DNA from: Psychromonas sp. SA13A
GTDB taxonomy: Bacteria; Pseudomonadota; Gammaproteobacteria; Enterobacterales; Psychromonadaceae
Assembly: GCF_011378715.1 (NCBI RefSeq)
Contig: NZ_WTKU01000009.1
Span: forward strand, 94,112 to 158,111
Direction of reading: 5' to 3'
Length of the DNA stretch: 64,000 bases
The notes beneath the pieces are model-generated. The model was given only the letters and a program-made list of their open reading frames with translations. It had not been told where the DNA came from and made no database searches. The translations under genes were made by a program, and so were the position numbers. This document shows, piece by piece, positions 1 to 8,470 of the stretch. Position 1 is the first letter of the stretch; each line of letters starts with the position of its first letter.

Positions 1-310
1 TAGCGATACATGTAGTAGGGCTGTCAATCGTTGCCGTAGGAAAGTCTATTTCAACCATGCGATTAGGGGCAATAATAAAGGATTCGTGCGGTAAAAAATG
101 CGTTTCAAAATCACGCTGATTATTGTGCATTATTTTTTTACCCGTCAACATTCCACAAAACATGAGTTGATCAGAAACCAGTTCAATATTGGTTGCCTGC
201 TCAAAAGTGTCATAAACACTCAACTCAGCTTGCTCTCCAGCAAAGGATATTTTGCTTTCTATTAAGACTTGATGTGCTTTACGTTGCTTATTAAGGCTTT
301 CACTTATCAT
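1..310 (-). CDS. AraC-type transcriptional regulator, N-terminal part (runs off the window)
   Basis: An open frame of 103 codons starts at an ATG complementary to 308-310 and runs off the left edge without a stop. An AAGAGA stretch lies about 8 bases upstream of the start. The visible part looks like the effector-binding beta domain that precedes the helix-turn-helix in AraC/XylS regulators; the DNA-binding part would lie outside the window. It is divergent from an aldB-like aldehyde dehydrogenase, the usual arrangement of a regulator and its target, so control of that gene is inferred. The family call rests on context and general pattern only. Confidence 0.55.
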   Translation of the reverse strand, partial: MISESLNKQRKAHQVLIESKISFAGEQAELSVYDTFEQATNIELVSDQLMFCGMLTGKKIMHNNQRDFETHFLPHESFIIAPNRMVEIDFPTATIDSPTTCIA

Positions 311-434
311 AAATATCATTCTCTTTAGATTTGGAACTGACAGTCAACAATTGTGAATTTACAGTCACGCAGACTACAAATTAATGAATATGATAACTAT
401 TACACAATGGAGTGAAAATAACTGAGAGGTGTTC

Positions 435-1952
435 ATGATTTATCCAAATCCTGGTTCAATGGAATCGACAGTGGTCTTTAAAGCACAATACAATAACTAT
501 ATCGGCGGGCAGTGGGTTGCGCCGGTTAATGGTAAGTATTACACCAACAAGACACCTGTAACCGGAGATGATGTTTGTGAAGTTGCGCGTTCTGACGGAG
601 ACGATATTGAACTTGCGTTAGATGCAGCGCACCAAGCGAAAGAAGCATGGGGTAATACCTCGGTGACTGAGCGCTCTAATATATTATTGAAAATAGCAGA
701 TCGTATTGAAGCAAATTTAGAGTTGTTGGCGTTAGTAGAAACATGGGATAACGGCAAATGTATTCGTGAAACCATGGGCGCAGATGTACCGCTAGCCGTT
801 GATCATTTTAGATATTTTGCAGGTTGTATTCGTGCTCAAGAAGGCTCTATTGGTGAAATAGATCAAAATACCGTCGCCTATCATTTCCATGAACCATTAG
901 GCGTGGTGGGGCAAATTATCCCTTGGAATTTCCCATTATTAATGGCGGCTTGGAAAATCCCACCAGCATTAGCCGCTGGTAACTGCATAGTTTTAAAACC
1001 TGCGGAACAAACCCCTCTTTCTATCTTATTCTTGATGGAGCTGATCTGTGATCTGTTACCGCCTGGTGTATTAAATATAGTTAATGGCTTTGGTGCAGAA
1101 GCAGGGCAAGCTTTAGCCACATCAACGCGTATTGCTAAGATTGCTTTTACTGGTTCAAGCCCAGTTGGTAAACATATTTTGAAATGTGCAGCGGAAAATA
1201 TGATCCCTTCGACCGTAGAGTTAGGCGGGAAATCACCTAATATTTTCTTTGCAGATATTATGAATCACGAAGATACTTATATTGATAAATGTGTTGAAGG
1301 TGCGACTTTAGCATTCTTTAACCAAGGTGAGGTTTGTACTTCCCCATCACGTTTATTGGTGGAAGAGTCAATTGCCGATGAATTTATTAAACGTCTTATT
1401 GCACGAACCAAAGCAATTATTCAAGGTAATCCGCTTAACACCGAGAGTCAGGTTGGAGCACAAGTCTCTAAAGCCCAATATGACAAAATTCTTTCGTATA
1501 TTGATATCGGTCGTGAAGAGGGCGCTGAAGTACTTGCAGGTGGTGCCATTGAAAACGTAGAAGGGGCTCATGCAGGTTTTTACATTCAGCCAACGTTATT
1601 AAAAGGGACCAATGATATGCGCGTGTTCCAAGAAGAAATTTTTGGACCGGTGATCAGTGTAACAACCTTTAAAGATGAAGCCCATGCATTGGAAATTGCT
1701 AATGACACACAGTTTGGTTTAGGAGCCGGATTATGGACGCGCGATAGTAACCGAGCTTACCGAATGGGCCGAGGTATTAAAGCCGGTCGTGTATGGACAA
1801 ACTGTTACCACTTATATCCTGCACACGCCGCATTTGGTGGTTACAAGCAATCGGGAATAGGGCGAGAAAATCACAAAATGATGTTAGAACATTATCAACA
1901 AACGAAAAATATGTTGATCAGCTACGATATTAACCCAATGGGATTCTTCTAA
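435..1952 (+). CDS. aldB: NAD(P)+-dependent aldehyde dehydrogenase, AldB-like
   Basis: This 505-residue protein has the length and near-continuous similarity of E. coli AldB, which oxidises acetaldehyde and other short aldehydes to acids in the cytoplasm. Visible motifs are PWNFPL (Rossmann entry), the cofactor-site FTGS (about residue 238), catalytic Glu in ELGGKSPN (about 263) and nucleophile Cys in NQGEVC (about 301). The ATG at 435 is chosen over a GTG at 429 because AGAGG ends 5 bases before it and the extra residues are not part of the family. The gene stands alone, divergent from an AraC-type regulator, and ends at a hairpin terminator. The exact substrate is not decided by sequence. 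Confidence 0.9.
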   Translation: MIYPNPGSMESTVVFKAQYNNYIGGQWVAPVNGKYYTNKTPVTGDDVCEVARSDGDDIELALDAAHQAKEAWGNTSVTERSNILLKIADRIEANLELLALVETWDNGKCIRETMGADVPLAVDHFRYFAGCIRAQEGSIGEIDQNTVAYHFHEPLGVVGQIIPWNFPLLMAAWKIPPALAAGNCIVLKPAEQTPLSILFLMELICDLLPPGVLNIVNGFGAEAGQALATSTRIAKIAFTGSSPVGKHILKCAAENMIPSTVELGGKSPNIFFADIMNHEDTYIDKCVEGATLAFFNQGEVCTSPSRLLVEESIADEFIKRLIARTKAIIQGNPLNTESQVGAQVSKAQYDKILSYIDIGREEGAEVLAGGAIENVEGAHAGFYIQPTLLKGTNDMRVFQEEIFGPVISVTTFKDEAHALEIANDTQFGLGAGLWTRDSNRAYRMGRGIKAGRVWTNCYHLYPAHAAFGGYKQSGIGRENHKMMLEHYQQTKNMLISYDINPMGFF

Positions 1953-2008
1953 TCATTATTGCGCTTAATTGAGTTTGAATTAACTATTCAATGAACCTAC
2001 CTTAATCA

Positions 2009-2048
2009 ATAAAAGCGATTGAATAATCTATTCACTCGCTTTTATTTA
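2009..2048 (+). terminator. Rho-independent terminator of the aldehyde dehydrogenase
   Basis: An AAAAGCGA arm pairs with TCGCTTTT across a 15-base AT-rich loop, followed by a short T run, 56 bases after the aldB stop codon. The long loop makes it a weak hairpin. Confidence 0.5.
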
Positions 2049-2293
2049 AGTTTTATTAAACTAAAAATCGCTGGTGGTCAGTGTAAACAGCTGAGTCTAA
2101 TAGTAACTTGCCATTTTAATGTTTAAAAAATAACTAATTATATTTGTTAAGTCATTGCTTTCTATGTAATTAAAATTTCGCGATCTAATACTTTTATAAT
2201 ATTTGCACTATGTCGGTGCTAAAAATAACCATATTGGGTACATTGCTGTACAATAAGCCGCCAGAATAAACGCTAGCGAGAAGTAAAGCAGGG
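2049..2293. other. Non-coding upstream region of the diguanylate cyclase gene
   Basis: This AT-rich stretch separates the aldB terminator from the next gene. No recognisable RNA, repeat or operator was seen; it presumably carries the promoter for the downstream cyclase. Confidence 0.4.
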
Positions 2294-3130
2294 ATGAAAG
2301 AAACAAAAATGGAGGTGTTAAACCGCCAAGGTGAATCCATGGAAGTGGATAAAGGATACCGCTTTGGGTACCCCTTTTTTAGCTTACTCGTATTTATAAA
2401 ACAGACATGTTTAGAAGATAAAAACCGTAATTGCCCTGAACTGCAATGTGATATTTTTTATCGCGATATTATGAATTACGGCTTTCTTGATTCTCATAAT
2501 CAGCATATGGCCGATGGTCGTTTTGACCTTGCTGCTAAAAACCTCAATGCCATGCATTATATCTCTATCGATGCACTGACGGGTCTACGTAAAAAAGAAT
2601 ATTTACAACGTAAATTAACCAGCCTCGAAAACCAAGTATATTACGATGAAGTTTCAGATTTTTCATTAATTATGTGTGACTTAGATAAGTTTAAAGTGAT
2701 CAATGATAACTTCGGACACAGTGTGGGTGACGATACGTTAACTTTATTTGGAGAACTAATTCGGGAGAGTATTCGACCTACAGATTATGCTTATCGTTTT
2801 GGTGGTGAAGAGTTTCTTATCTTACTGCCTAATAGTAACTTAGAAGAGGCGGTTTGCGTTGCAGAGCGCGTACGCATAACCATAGAAGATAGACTACAGC
2901 TGGGACACTACGGTTTAAGTCAGGTCACCGCCGTTGATATGCAAATATCGAATATTTCTGTACAGGAAGGGGAAGAAGCAAATGCTTTCTTTTTAGCGCG
3001 ATCTGTTACTTGCAGTTTTGGCGTCTCTAATTACAGCGAGTGTGGGCAATCAACGGAACTACTCTTTACCCAAGCCGATGACAACCTCTATGTTGCGAAG
3101 AATAATGGGCGTAATCGCGTAGCGTATTAG
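2294..3130 (+). CDS. Diguanylate cyclase (GGDEF domain, soluble)
   Basis: This 278-residue protein has a C-terminal GGDEF domain that makes c-di-GMP from two GTP. The domain starts at DALTGLRKK (about residue 93). The metal-binding Asp is in MCDLDKFK and the active-site loop is FGGEEF (170-174). An RPTD motif (161-164) at the correct spacing is an inhibitory I-site, so product feedback is likely. There is no membrane segment. The first 90 residues, with several Cys, match no domain I recognise and may be a sensory or oligomerisation module. About 30 extra residues lie between the active-site loop and the final GVSNY strand. The start could also be the ATG at 2309. Confidence 0.9.
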   Translation: MKETKMEVLNRQGESMEVDKGYRFGYPFFSLLVFIKQTCLEDKNRNCPELQCDIFYRDIMNYGFLDSHNQHMADGRFDLAAKNLNAMHYISIDALTGLRKKEYLQRKLTSLENQVYYDEVSDFSLIMCDLDKFKVINDNFGHSVGDDTLTLFGELIRESIRPTDYAYRFGGEEFLILLPNSNLEEAVCVAERVRITIEDRLQLGHYGLSQVTAVDMQISNISVQEGEEANAFFLARSVTCSFGVSNYSECGQSTELLFTQADDNLYVAKNNGRNRVAY

Positions 3131-3198
3131 TTTTGCTTTTTAGTTTCACATCTATTCATCTGAACGCAGCAAATCAATATTTCGCTTTACCCGCTATT

Positions 3199-3687
3199 TT
3201 ACTTATTAGCGTAAAGTTCTGTTAACTGTTTAATGAAATTAACCTTGTTTGGTATTGATATTGGTATTGTGTTTATTGTTTGCTGGGTGAACCAAAAGGG
3301 TTTAATACCAACAGATAACGCGGGCTTAATGTCTTTCTCGAAGTTATCACCGACCATTGCTACTTCAGGTGCACTAATATTTAATTGATTAAGAATTGCA
3401 TTTAAAAATGCAGGTGTGCCTTTTGATAGACCTAAATTAGCTTTGCAAAAGTAGCCCGAGATAAATTGATTTAAATCGACGCGTTCAAAGGCTTGTTGAA
3501 TTTCTAATTCAGTGGAATCTGCGGCACCTGTTGCGATATATATCTTTGCATTTTTAGACAAAGCGGTAAGCGTTTCTTTAGCGCCTGAAACTGCTTCAAC
3601 TACTTCCCAGTCATACATTTTTCCTACTGCATCGGGGAAATCAACCATCAACGTGTCACCCCAATCAAATAAATATACGTTTATCAT
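3199..3687 (-). CDS. HAD-superfamily hydrolase
   Basis: A small cytoplasmic haloacid-dehalogenase-type phosphatase of 162 residues. Motif I is DWGDTL, with the nucleophile Asp followed two residues later by Asp. Motif II is in IATGAA and the motif III/IV acids are in MVGDNFEKDI near the C-terminus. The substrate cannot be told from sequence. The ATG at 3687 is chosen because GGAG lies 5 bases before it; an upstream ATG at 3705 would add six poorly conserved residues. The gene is convergent with the upstream cyclase and no operon partner is evident. Confidence 0.85.
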   Translation of the reverse strand: MINVYLFDWGDTLMVDFPDAVGKMYDWEVVEAVSGAKETLTALSKNAKIYIATGAADSTELEIQQAFERVDLNQFISGYFCKANLGLSKGTPAFLNAILNQLNISAPEVAMVGDNFEKDIKPALSVGIKPFWFTQQTINTIPISIPNKVNFIKQLTELYANK

Positions 3688-3762
3688 CTTAACTCCATCT
3701 TTCATCTTTGATTCATATAAAGTTTTTGGTCACAATGTCGTTATCTAAGGCATGATTATTGA

Positions 3763-3791
3763 CAATAAAAAAGCCTGCGGTTAAGCAGGCT
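3763..3791 (-). terminator. Rho-independent terminator downstream of the DUF2959 lipoprotein gene
   Basis: AGCCTGC (3772-3778) pairs with GCAGGCT (3785-3791) around a 6-base loop. On the minus strand the hairpin is followed by a run of T, which fits the end of the lipoprotein gene upstream. Confidence 0.85.
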
Positions 3792-3822
3792 CATTAACGT
3801 GGTTAATTAACTGGTTACGTCA

Positions 3823-4479
3823 TTAGCTCGCACTATTCATTTGTTTAATAAACTTGTTTGATTCGGCAATTGATTCATTCATATCGTTCATTAGCTGCTG
3901 AATATCACGTTTTAGATTGGTGAATTCACCTTTGATTTCTGACACCGCTTGTGCGTTTAAATTATGTTTTAAGTATAAAACGTTATCGTTTAAAGAAGAT
4001 AATACCGGCTCCATCTTGCTTTCGGCGTTGCGCATAGAGCGTAAAAGAGTGCTAAATTGACTCTTTGTTTCTGCTAGCTTTTGACTGCTTTGGCGTTTTA
4101 AAGATGCACTTTTATATTGCTCAAGCTCTTCGTTCCATTCATCAAATAATGCATTAGCCACCTCTTCCACTTTATCAATGTTAGTTGATACTTCGTTTGC
4201 TGCTTTTAGGCTTGACTGGTAATCATCGTTTAATGCATCGTAGGTCTTTTGTAGTTCGCCCCCTTTAAAGTCGATCAGGGTAGTTAGCCCTTCAAGTGCG
4301 GATTGAAACTCTTCTTGCGACTCTTGCTGTGACTCTTTTGTTTCTTCAACACGGTCAATAAGAATATCGCGCTTGTGAAGCCCGACCTTTTCCATTGCCG
4401 AGTAATAAACTGATTCACAACCTGATAATGTAAATGTTAGTGCAAGCAATGAAGCACATAATAGTGTCTTTTTTTTCAT
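3823..4479 (-). CDS. DUF2959 family lipoprotein
   Basis: A 218-residue predicted lipoprotein: KKK N-region, hydrophobic core and lipobox LSGC with the lipidated Cys at residue 21. The mature part is almost entirely charged and helical (likely coiled coil) and opens with YYSAMEKVG and KRDILIDRVE, which I recognise as the DUF2959 signature. The family is conserved in marine gammaproteobacteria with no known function. An outer-membrane or periplasmic location is inferred from the lipobox. It forms a single-gene unit with its own terminator. Confidence 0.85.
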   Translation of the reverse strand: MKKKTLLCASLLALTFTLSGCESVYYSAMEKVGLHKRDILIDRVEETKESQQESQEEFQSALEGLTTLIDFKGGELQKTYDALNDDYQSSLKAANEVSTNIDKVEEVANALFDEWNEELEQYKSASLKRQSSQKLAETKSQFSTLLRSMRNAESKMEPVLSSLNDNVLYLKHNLNAQAVSEIKGEFTNLKRDIQQLMNDMNESIAESNKFIKQMNSAS

Positions 4480-4721
4480 TTTAACTCCTGTTTATAAGCA
4501 TCAATATTGTAAATTACGATGATAATCAAAGCACGATAATGACATGGATAATATGATCTCTCCTGGTAAACAGCAAGCTAAGTACTGGCGACTTAAGAGA
4601 TCAAACTGATGATAATGAGGGGTAACATTCACTATTCATAAAGGAAAATGAATAGTCTGTGCGAAGGTTTATGCTCGGTAGTGTGGAAGGTTAGATACCT
4701 TTGTCTGCCCAACTAGGTAAA
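4480..4721. other. Non-coding stretch at the island boundary
   Basis: Contains the likely promoter of the DUF2959 gene and the left edge of the accessory island. No gene or RNA was recognised. Confidence 0.35.
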
Positions 4722-5480
4722 TTACACCATAAAATAGGGTTCATGCTCAATTGCATGTAGGCATTCTTGTAAAGTTAGGTTTCGGTGCAATTCAAGCCAT
4801 TTATCATTGTATCGCATATAAGATAGATTGAACTTTCCATCGCCTACATGCACCATTTTGGCAAATTTAATTTCAAAGCTAGGTGAAATTGCATTTTTTC
4901 CTGGGCTATTATGTTTAGAACAAAAATAAAAAGAATTCCCATGTCACTTAGTATATATATCGACAAGATAATTAGAGCTGCTTTCTGGAAGAGGTACTTT
5001 AACACTTCTTGGCTTCAAAATTTTATCTATTAATTTCTCTGCTTCTTTATCCAAAGCACTTTTAATTAAACTTGTAACCTTTACTGGCTTGGTTACTGAA
5101 GCCATCCATCTATTCATATCTGTAACTTCTCAATTATATTTAGGAACCGAATTATTTTTGCCTTCTCTGGAATCGCTTGTTTTTGATAATGAAATGTAGC
5201 GTTTCTAAATAATCTCATGCATCGACAAAAGCTTTCATTAGCTAAAAGTAAATCTACACCTTCATTTACAAAATTAAGTTCAATGTAACCTTTAATTACA
5301 ACAAATATCAGACCATAAAATACTGATAAACGAGAAAATGAAGAATGCATTTCTTTAAATTGAAGCATTTCTTTAGGAAGATCTGATTTACTTCCAATAG
5401 GTGTCTAAATCACTTGTTTTACTGCATCTGTATTTAACCAATGTTTATGTGATGATATGAGTTTATCCGCACTGACTTCT
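4722..5480 (-). pseudogene. Broken hypothetical gene(s), reconstructable across two stops and a frameshift
   Basis: Three minus-strand segments read as protein but are interrupted. The first runs from about 5480 to a TAG near 5403, ending in the motif HWLNTDAVKQVI. The second, 5402-5114, continues in the same frame with KEMHSSFSRLSVFYGL and LFRNATFHYQ. A frameshift near 5125-5135 then moves to the frame reading EVTDMNRWMASV, which hits a TGA at 4944-4946 and resumes with HGNSFYFCSK, ending at 4722. The TGA sits where a Trp codon (TGG) would suit. It may be one gene, or two abutting genes joined near 5117. The N-terminal part resembles small hypothetical proteins with an RNATFHY core. No function is known to me. 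Confidence 0.65.
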
Positions 5481-5488
5481 GAAGGCCT

Positions 5489-5581
5489 GCGTCGTTTTAA
5501 GTTGTTAATTGCAGTTGGTTAAAATGTGCGAGGCACAAACAGCAGTCAACTAACTTGCCCATCTTGAAAGCTCTTATATTA
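5489..5581 (-). other. attC-like site (cassette recombination site), copy A
   Basis: Read on the minus strand, this 93-base segment starts at the stop codon of the lipoprotein gene at 5579-5965 and aligns along its length with the 95-base segment at 8017-8111. Shared blocks are CCTC.CACA followed by TAACCAACT and the ending ACTTAA..CG. It contains an imperfect inverted repeat (GTTAGTTGACTGC against the AACCAACTGC region). Size, position straight after a stop codon and hairpin form are those of integron attC sites. The core crossover box is degenerate, so it may be inactive. Confidence 0.45.
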
Positions 5582-5965
5582 TGTGCGAGTTTTAACTAGA
5601 GAGAGATACTTGCTTTCGCACTCAGAGAAAAGCGTGAATGAATTCATGCTATTACCGTAATTTTGAATTGTTAAGGTATCACCTTGCTGCAACGCACTTA
5701 CTTCGATTTTTGAATTACGTGGCGATTCTGAGGCATACAACCCGGAGAATACAATTTGTTGGCCCTTTTTCATAAAAGTGCCTTTAGCCGATCGAGCATT
5801 TGTTTTAACTTTGTATACAAGCTGATTACCTTCTTGTGATAGCCCAACAACTAAGTTACATGATGATGGTTCCAAACTTTTGTAGTAAACAAAACTGGAT
5901 TTAGGCAGCATAGAACACCCTGAAATGACGGTGAAACAAATGATCAAATAAAACAACTTTTTCAA
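5579..5965 (-). CDS. Hypothetical small lipoprotein
   Basis: A 128-residue protein with a predicted lipoprotein signal: KKL, then a hydrophobic stretch ending in lipobox ISGC. A TTG start at 5965 is preferred because a strong AGGAGG lies 4 bases upstream; the open frame extends to an ATG at 6007, but those residues would overlap the attC-like palindrome. The mature part has regularly spaced beta-strand patterns and matches nothing I recognise. It lies on the minus strand in the cassette-like island, with an attC-like site after its stop. Confidence 0.6.
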   Translation of the reverse strand: MKKLFYLIICFTVISGCSMLPKSSFVYYKSLEPSSCNLVVGLSQEGNQLVYKVKTNARSAKGTFMKKGQQIVFSGLYASESPRNSKIEVSALQQGDTLTIQNYGNSMNSFTLFSECESKYLSLVKTRT

Positions 5966-5979
5966 ATTACCTCCTAGTA

Positions 5980-6018
5980 TATAACGCCCGCACAAACGGA
6001 CAAACATTGTGGGTTATA
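5980..6018. other. Imperfect palindrome with unpaired bases, attC-end-like
   Basis: TATAACGCCCGCACAA pairs with TTGTGGGTTATA, leaving four bases of one arm unpaired. Paired arms with one-sided extrahelical bases and a GTTATA end are typical of attC hairpins, but at 39 bases this is shorter than usual sites. It lies directly upstream of the lipoprotein gene's ribosome binding site. Confidence 0.3.
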
Positions 6019-6857
6019 ATGTTAATCAAAATGGAATCTAATTAACTGTTTTTGTTGCGATTTGATGCACTTTTGTACGTCCAGCATGGACTAATGAGAT
6101 GAAAGTCTTCTGTAGGAAGGTCACCATTTAATCACTTAGGTGATTAAACGCTAACTACTAGCGAATGGCAAGGGCTTATCCGTGAGGATGAGGCTAGTGG
6201 AGTCTGCTAGCATCCTTGTGAATAAAGAGGGGAGCTGATGAACAAGAGCATCATATGAGGCGTAGGCTAGAAGTGAGTCGGCACAAGACAATGAAACCAT
6301 GTGATCTAATGACCACCGTAAATGATGCAGTGCAAAGAAAGTACATGCTCTTATCTGGGGAGATCGGCTTAACACGCGAGCGTTAACTAAGCTTGTTAAT
6401 GTGGGATAGTAACGAGAAAACAGCTCTACAAACTCAATCTGTATTTACGAGGATAGGGAAATTATTTTCTGATCGCCAAGGGTTGCCAATTAACGATTGA
6501 GCTGATCATTGGATCCGCCGCCGACGGTGAATGTTTTTCTCATCAAGAAGTGGGGCGGTAATGGCGTAAACCAAGGACGAAATTGAGATCATTGATCAAA
6601 CTGGGTGTCAGTGAATATTTAGCTATTTCTTGTGCCAGTGGGTTTATAAAAAGTACAAGTAGAAGACCTTGTCGTAGTTCGAAGATCAAAGGGATCAATA
6701 TAGCGATCAGTAATGCGTTTTTAGCCTGACAAGGTTTGATGTCATTAAAGGATTTATGAATTCACATTCACTATTCATTATATGGTGAACCGTCTGCAGG
6801 GTGGTGGAGCTGGAGGCTAGATAGATTAGAAAAACTCGGTTTTAATCGTTTAATGTT
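6019..6857. other. Non-coding stretch, possible decayed mobile element
   Basis: No convincing gene lies here on either strand. The segment 6120-6400 is less AT-rich than its surroundings, contains a short inverted repeat (AATCACTTAGGTGATT, 6129-6144), and reads as an open but unrecognised frame on both strands. The stretch at 6776-6830 (TATATGGTGAACCG onward) has a faint resemblance to the 3' end of some group II introns. That is a guess; it could equally be remains of an insertion sequence. Confidence 0.25.
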
Positions 6858-7112
6858 GATTCGTCTGCGCTCACCCTGACAGCTAGCTATTTATTTGCAG
6901 TGCTTTCGCCCTGTCGGCGACATCCTTTCTTTTACCAGAAAAGAAAGGATGCAAAGAAACTGGCCACCGGAGCACTTTCTTATCCAAACGCTAATTGCCT
7001 TTCTTAACGCACCAGTTCATACAGCACATCCATGTGCTGAATGAACTTACAGCAAACGTCCTGTTTGCTGTTGCTGAAAGTCATTTATCGCTTGGGAAAG
7101 CTTTACGGTGGG
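6858..7112 (-). repeat. Dispersed long repeat, copy R1
   Basis: Read on the minus strand, this copy aligns with R2, R3 and R4. It begins near CCACCGTAAAG, carries an internal palindromic block around CAAACAGGACGTTTG, then AAGTGCTCCGGTGGCCAG, then a hairpin CATCCTTTCTTTTCTGG with its complement, then the block GTCGCCGACAGGGCGAA, and ends at TGAGCGCAGACGAATC. It has internal hairpins but no transposase gene. Apparent open frames inside it are not genes. Confidence 0.8.
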
Positions 7113-7212
7113 GAAGTTGTAGCCACATTAAGCATCGTTTTTCTTGGGATTTGGTGGAAAGTTTTTTAAAAGTCAAAAAGCAAGGTTTGGCCCTTTTATA
7201 AAAACCGAGTTA

Positions 7213-7262
7213 TTCTACAGCCTCAACGCTCTGTTTTAGCATCTGATTTCAACGCCTTGTTA
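7213..7262 (-). other. Possible attC-site remnant after the hypothetical membrane protein gene
   Basis: The stop codon of the gene at 7260 lies in TAACAAGGCGTTGAAATCAG on the minus strand, the classic start of an attC site. The rest is not recognisable and the repeat R1 begins about 100 bases further on. The left flank shares TTCTACAGCCTC with a segment inverted at 7864-7884, upstream of the same gene. Confidence 0.3.
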
Positions 7263-7805
7263 GTTTTTCCTACGCAACGATCTACTTTGACGGACTTTAT
7301 TCAGTCGAAAGAAGCTAAACGAATTAAGACTAAAGTTTCCACTTCCTAGGCTTTTAGCAAACACAATTAGGTTGTTATTCTCTTGTTTTTTTGTCGTCAT
7401 TTTTAGACAACAATGAAATTGATCTGTGTCTACAGAAATCAGCGTGAAAATAAATGAATAGGTTTGATTATGAGAAAATATTGAAGTATCAGTTTTACAA
7501 ATAAATTCTTCAATTTCACCAGGTTTTAAAAGCTTTTGTATATCTACTCTTTTACTTTCAACGTTAATGGAAGTGTCATTGCCTTTGTTTATAAAGAGCT
7601 TATCAATATATAGATTTTTATTCCCTGAGCATGAAATGAAAAATTTACTCTCGCAGAAGTTATCATCGTTTTCAATTTTCCAACTAAACGAAACTAAGCG
7701 ACAATTAAATTTAAACGAATTCCAAATATGGGTTTTAAATATACTGAATAGTGACAAAATAAATGCGGACATTGATATTAATACAGCCCAACTTTTTGCA
7801 TCCAT
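7260..7805 (-). CDS. Hypothetical membrane-anchored protein
   Basis: A 181-residue protein with one N-terminal membrane segment (about residues 7-27, WAVLISMSAFILSLFSIF) and a basic, Ser- and Asn-rich soluble part. No domain is recognised. It is very AT-rich, lies on the minus strand, and its stop codon is embedded in an attC-like sequence. It is flanked by an inverted repeat of about 18 bases (7211-7228 against 7864-7884). These traits fit an orphan cassette gene. Confidence 0.55.
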   Translation of the reverse strand: MDAKSWAVLISMSAFILSLFSIFKTHIWNSFKFNCRLVSFSWKIENDDNFCESKFFISCSGNKNLYIDKLFINKGNDTSINVESKRVDIQKLLKPGEIEEFICKTDTSIFSHNQTYSFIFTLISVDTDQFHCCLKMTTKKQENNNLIVFAKSLGSGNFSLNSFSFFRLNKVRQSRSLRRKN

Positions 7806-7837
7806 GTAAATCCCTTTTGAAAATTGATTCCCAACGT

Positions 7838-7995
7838 CTACGATAAATTAACGGGGTTAACGAGGCTGTAGAATTTCTCTTTTTTCAGAAAAACATACTT
7901 TATAGTATTCCTAAATATACTTATACATAAGAATATTAAAGCACTTGTAATTACCCACTAAGAACGCTAATCAGAATATTTTGATTAATATCCAT
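7838..7995 (-). pseudogene. Broken small membrane-protein gene
   Basis: An ATG complementary to 7993-7995, preceded by GGAGAG, opens a frame reading MDINQNILISVLSG and then a stop. The next frame continues at once with ITSALIFLCISIF and ends at a TAG complementary to 7838-7840. Together they make a small N-terminal membrane segment resembling the start of larger cassette-borne membrane proteins. A one-base change in the run after GTGGG explains the break; most of the gene is missing. Confidence 0.45.
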
Positions 7996-8016
7996 GAAAC
8001 TCTCCAGGGTAAGATG

Positions 8017-8111
8017 GCATCACGTTAAGTGGCCTAAAATAGTTGGTTATTATTGTGTGAGGAACGAAAAAACCAAACTATTTTTTGTCCGATTTAAAGT
8101 CCTTGTTATAA
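8017..8111 (-). other. attC-like site, copy B
   Basis: On the minus strand this 95-base segment starts TTATAACAAGGACTTTAAA, just after the stop of the lipoprotein gene at 8114. It ends near CCACTTAACGTGATGC. AAAATAGTTTGG pairs with CCAACTATTTT in its middle, with one unpaired base. It aligns with copy A at 5489-5581. The final box reads GTGATGC where a working integron site would usually have GTT followed by purines, so it may be mutated. Confidence 0.5.
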
Positions 8112-8113
8112 GC

Positions 8114-8470
8114 CTACTTCCACTTTACAACAGCATCTGCTTGGCATGAAGTGATACCAGAAAAACCATTACGCCCCATAGAAATACGAATACGTTGCTC
8201 ATTCATAGGTTGAATTTCTTTACCTATTTTATCTGAGTGTTCCCAAGCAATGGCAGTTAGTTGACTTTTACAAGCAGTAGCCACTGCATCGCTTTCTGGA
8301 ATAAATTGGTATCTAGAATAGTAAACTGTAACTCCAAAGCCATCATCTCGTTTTTCTATACCATACTCAGTATCTTTATCGTACGTAGACAAGGCTATAT
8401 TGGTGTGACTTACTGGTGTTGCACACCCTAACAATAAAAGACTTAAAATTATTAAAATAGTAAATTTCAT
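8114..8470 (-). CDS. Hypothetical small lipoprotein
   Basis: A 118-residue predicted lipoprotein: short basic start, Leu-rich hydrophobic core and lipobox LLGC with the lipidated Cys at residue 16. The mature part contains two Cys that could form a disulfide (ATACKS and TSCQAD). No known domain was recognised. AAAGGAG lies 6 bases before the ATG, a good ribosome site. It is an orphan gene in the cassette-like island, followed by attC-like copy B. Confidence 0.6.
   Translation of the reverse strand: MKFTILIILSLLLLGCATPVSHTNIALSTYDKDTEYGIEKRDDGFGVTVYYSRYQFIPESDAVATACKSQLTAIAWEHSDKIGKEIQPMNEQRIRISMGRNGFSGITSCQADAVVKWK

Noticed and set aside
539..775. Antisense open frame inside the aldehyde dehydrogenase gene
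   Set aside because: Mirror frame of a conserved gene; the same holds for antisense frames within frdA, clpB, ribF, pilY1 and others.
6151..6375. Open frame of 74 codons on the minus strand
   Set aside because: Low-complexity composition, no ribosome site, and it lies in a segment that looks like decayed mobile DNA.
6995..7201. Open frame of 68 codons on the plus strand
   Set aside because: It lies antisense within dispersed repeat R1 and has no protein-like pattern.
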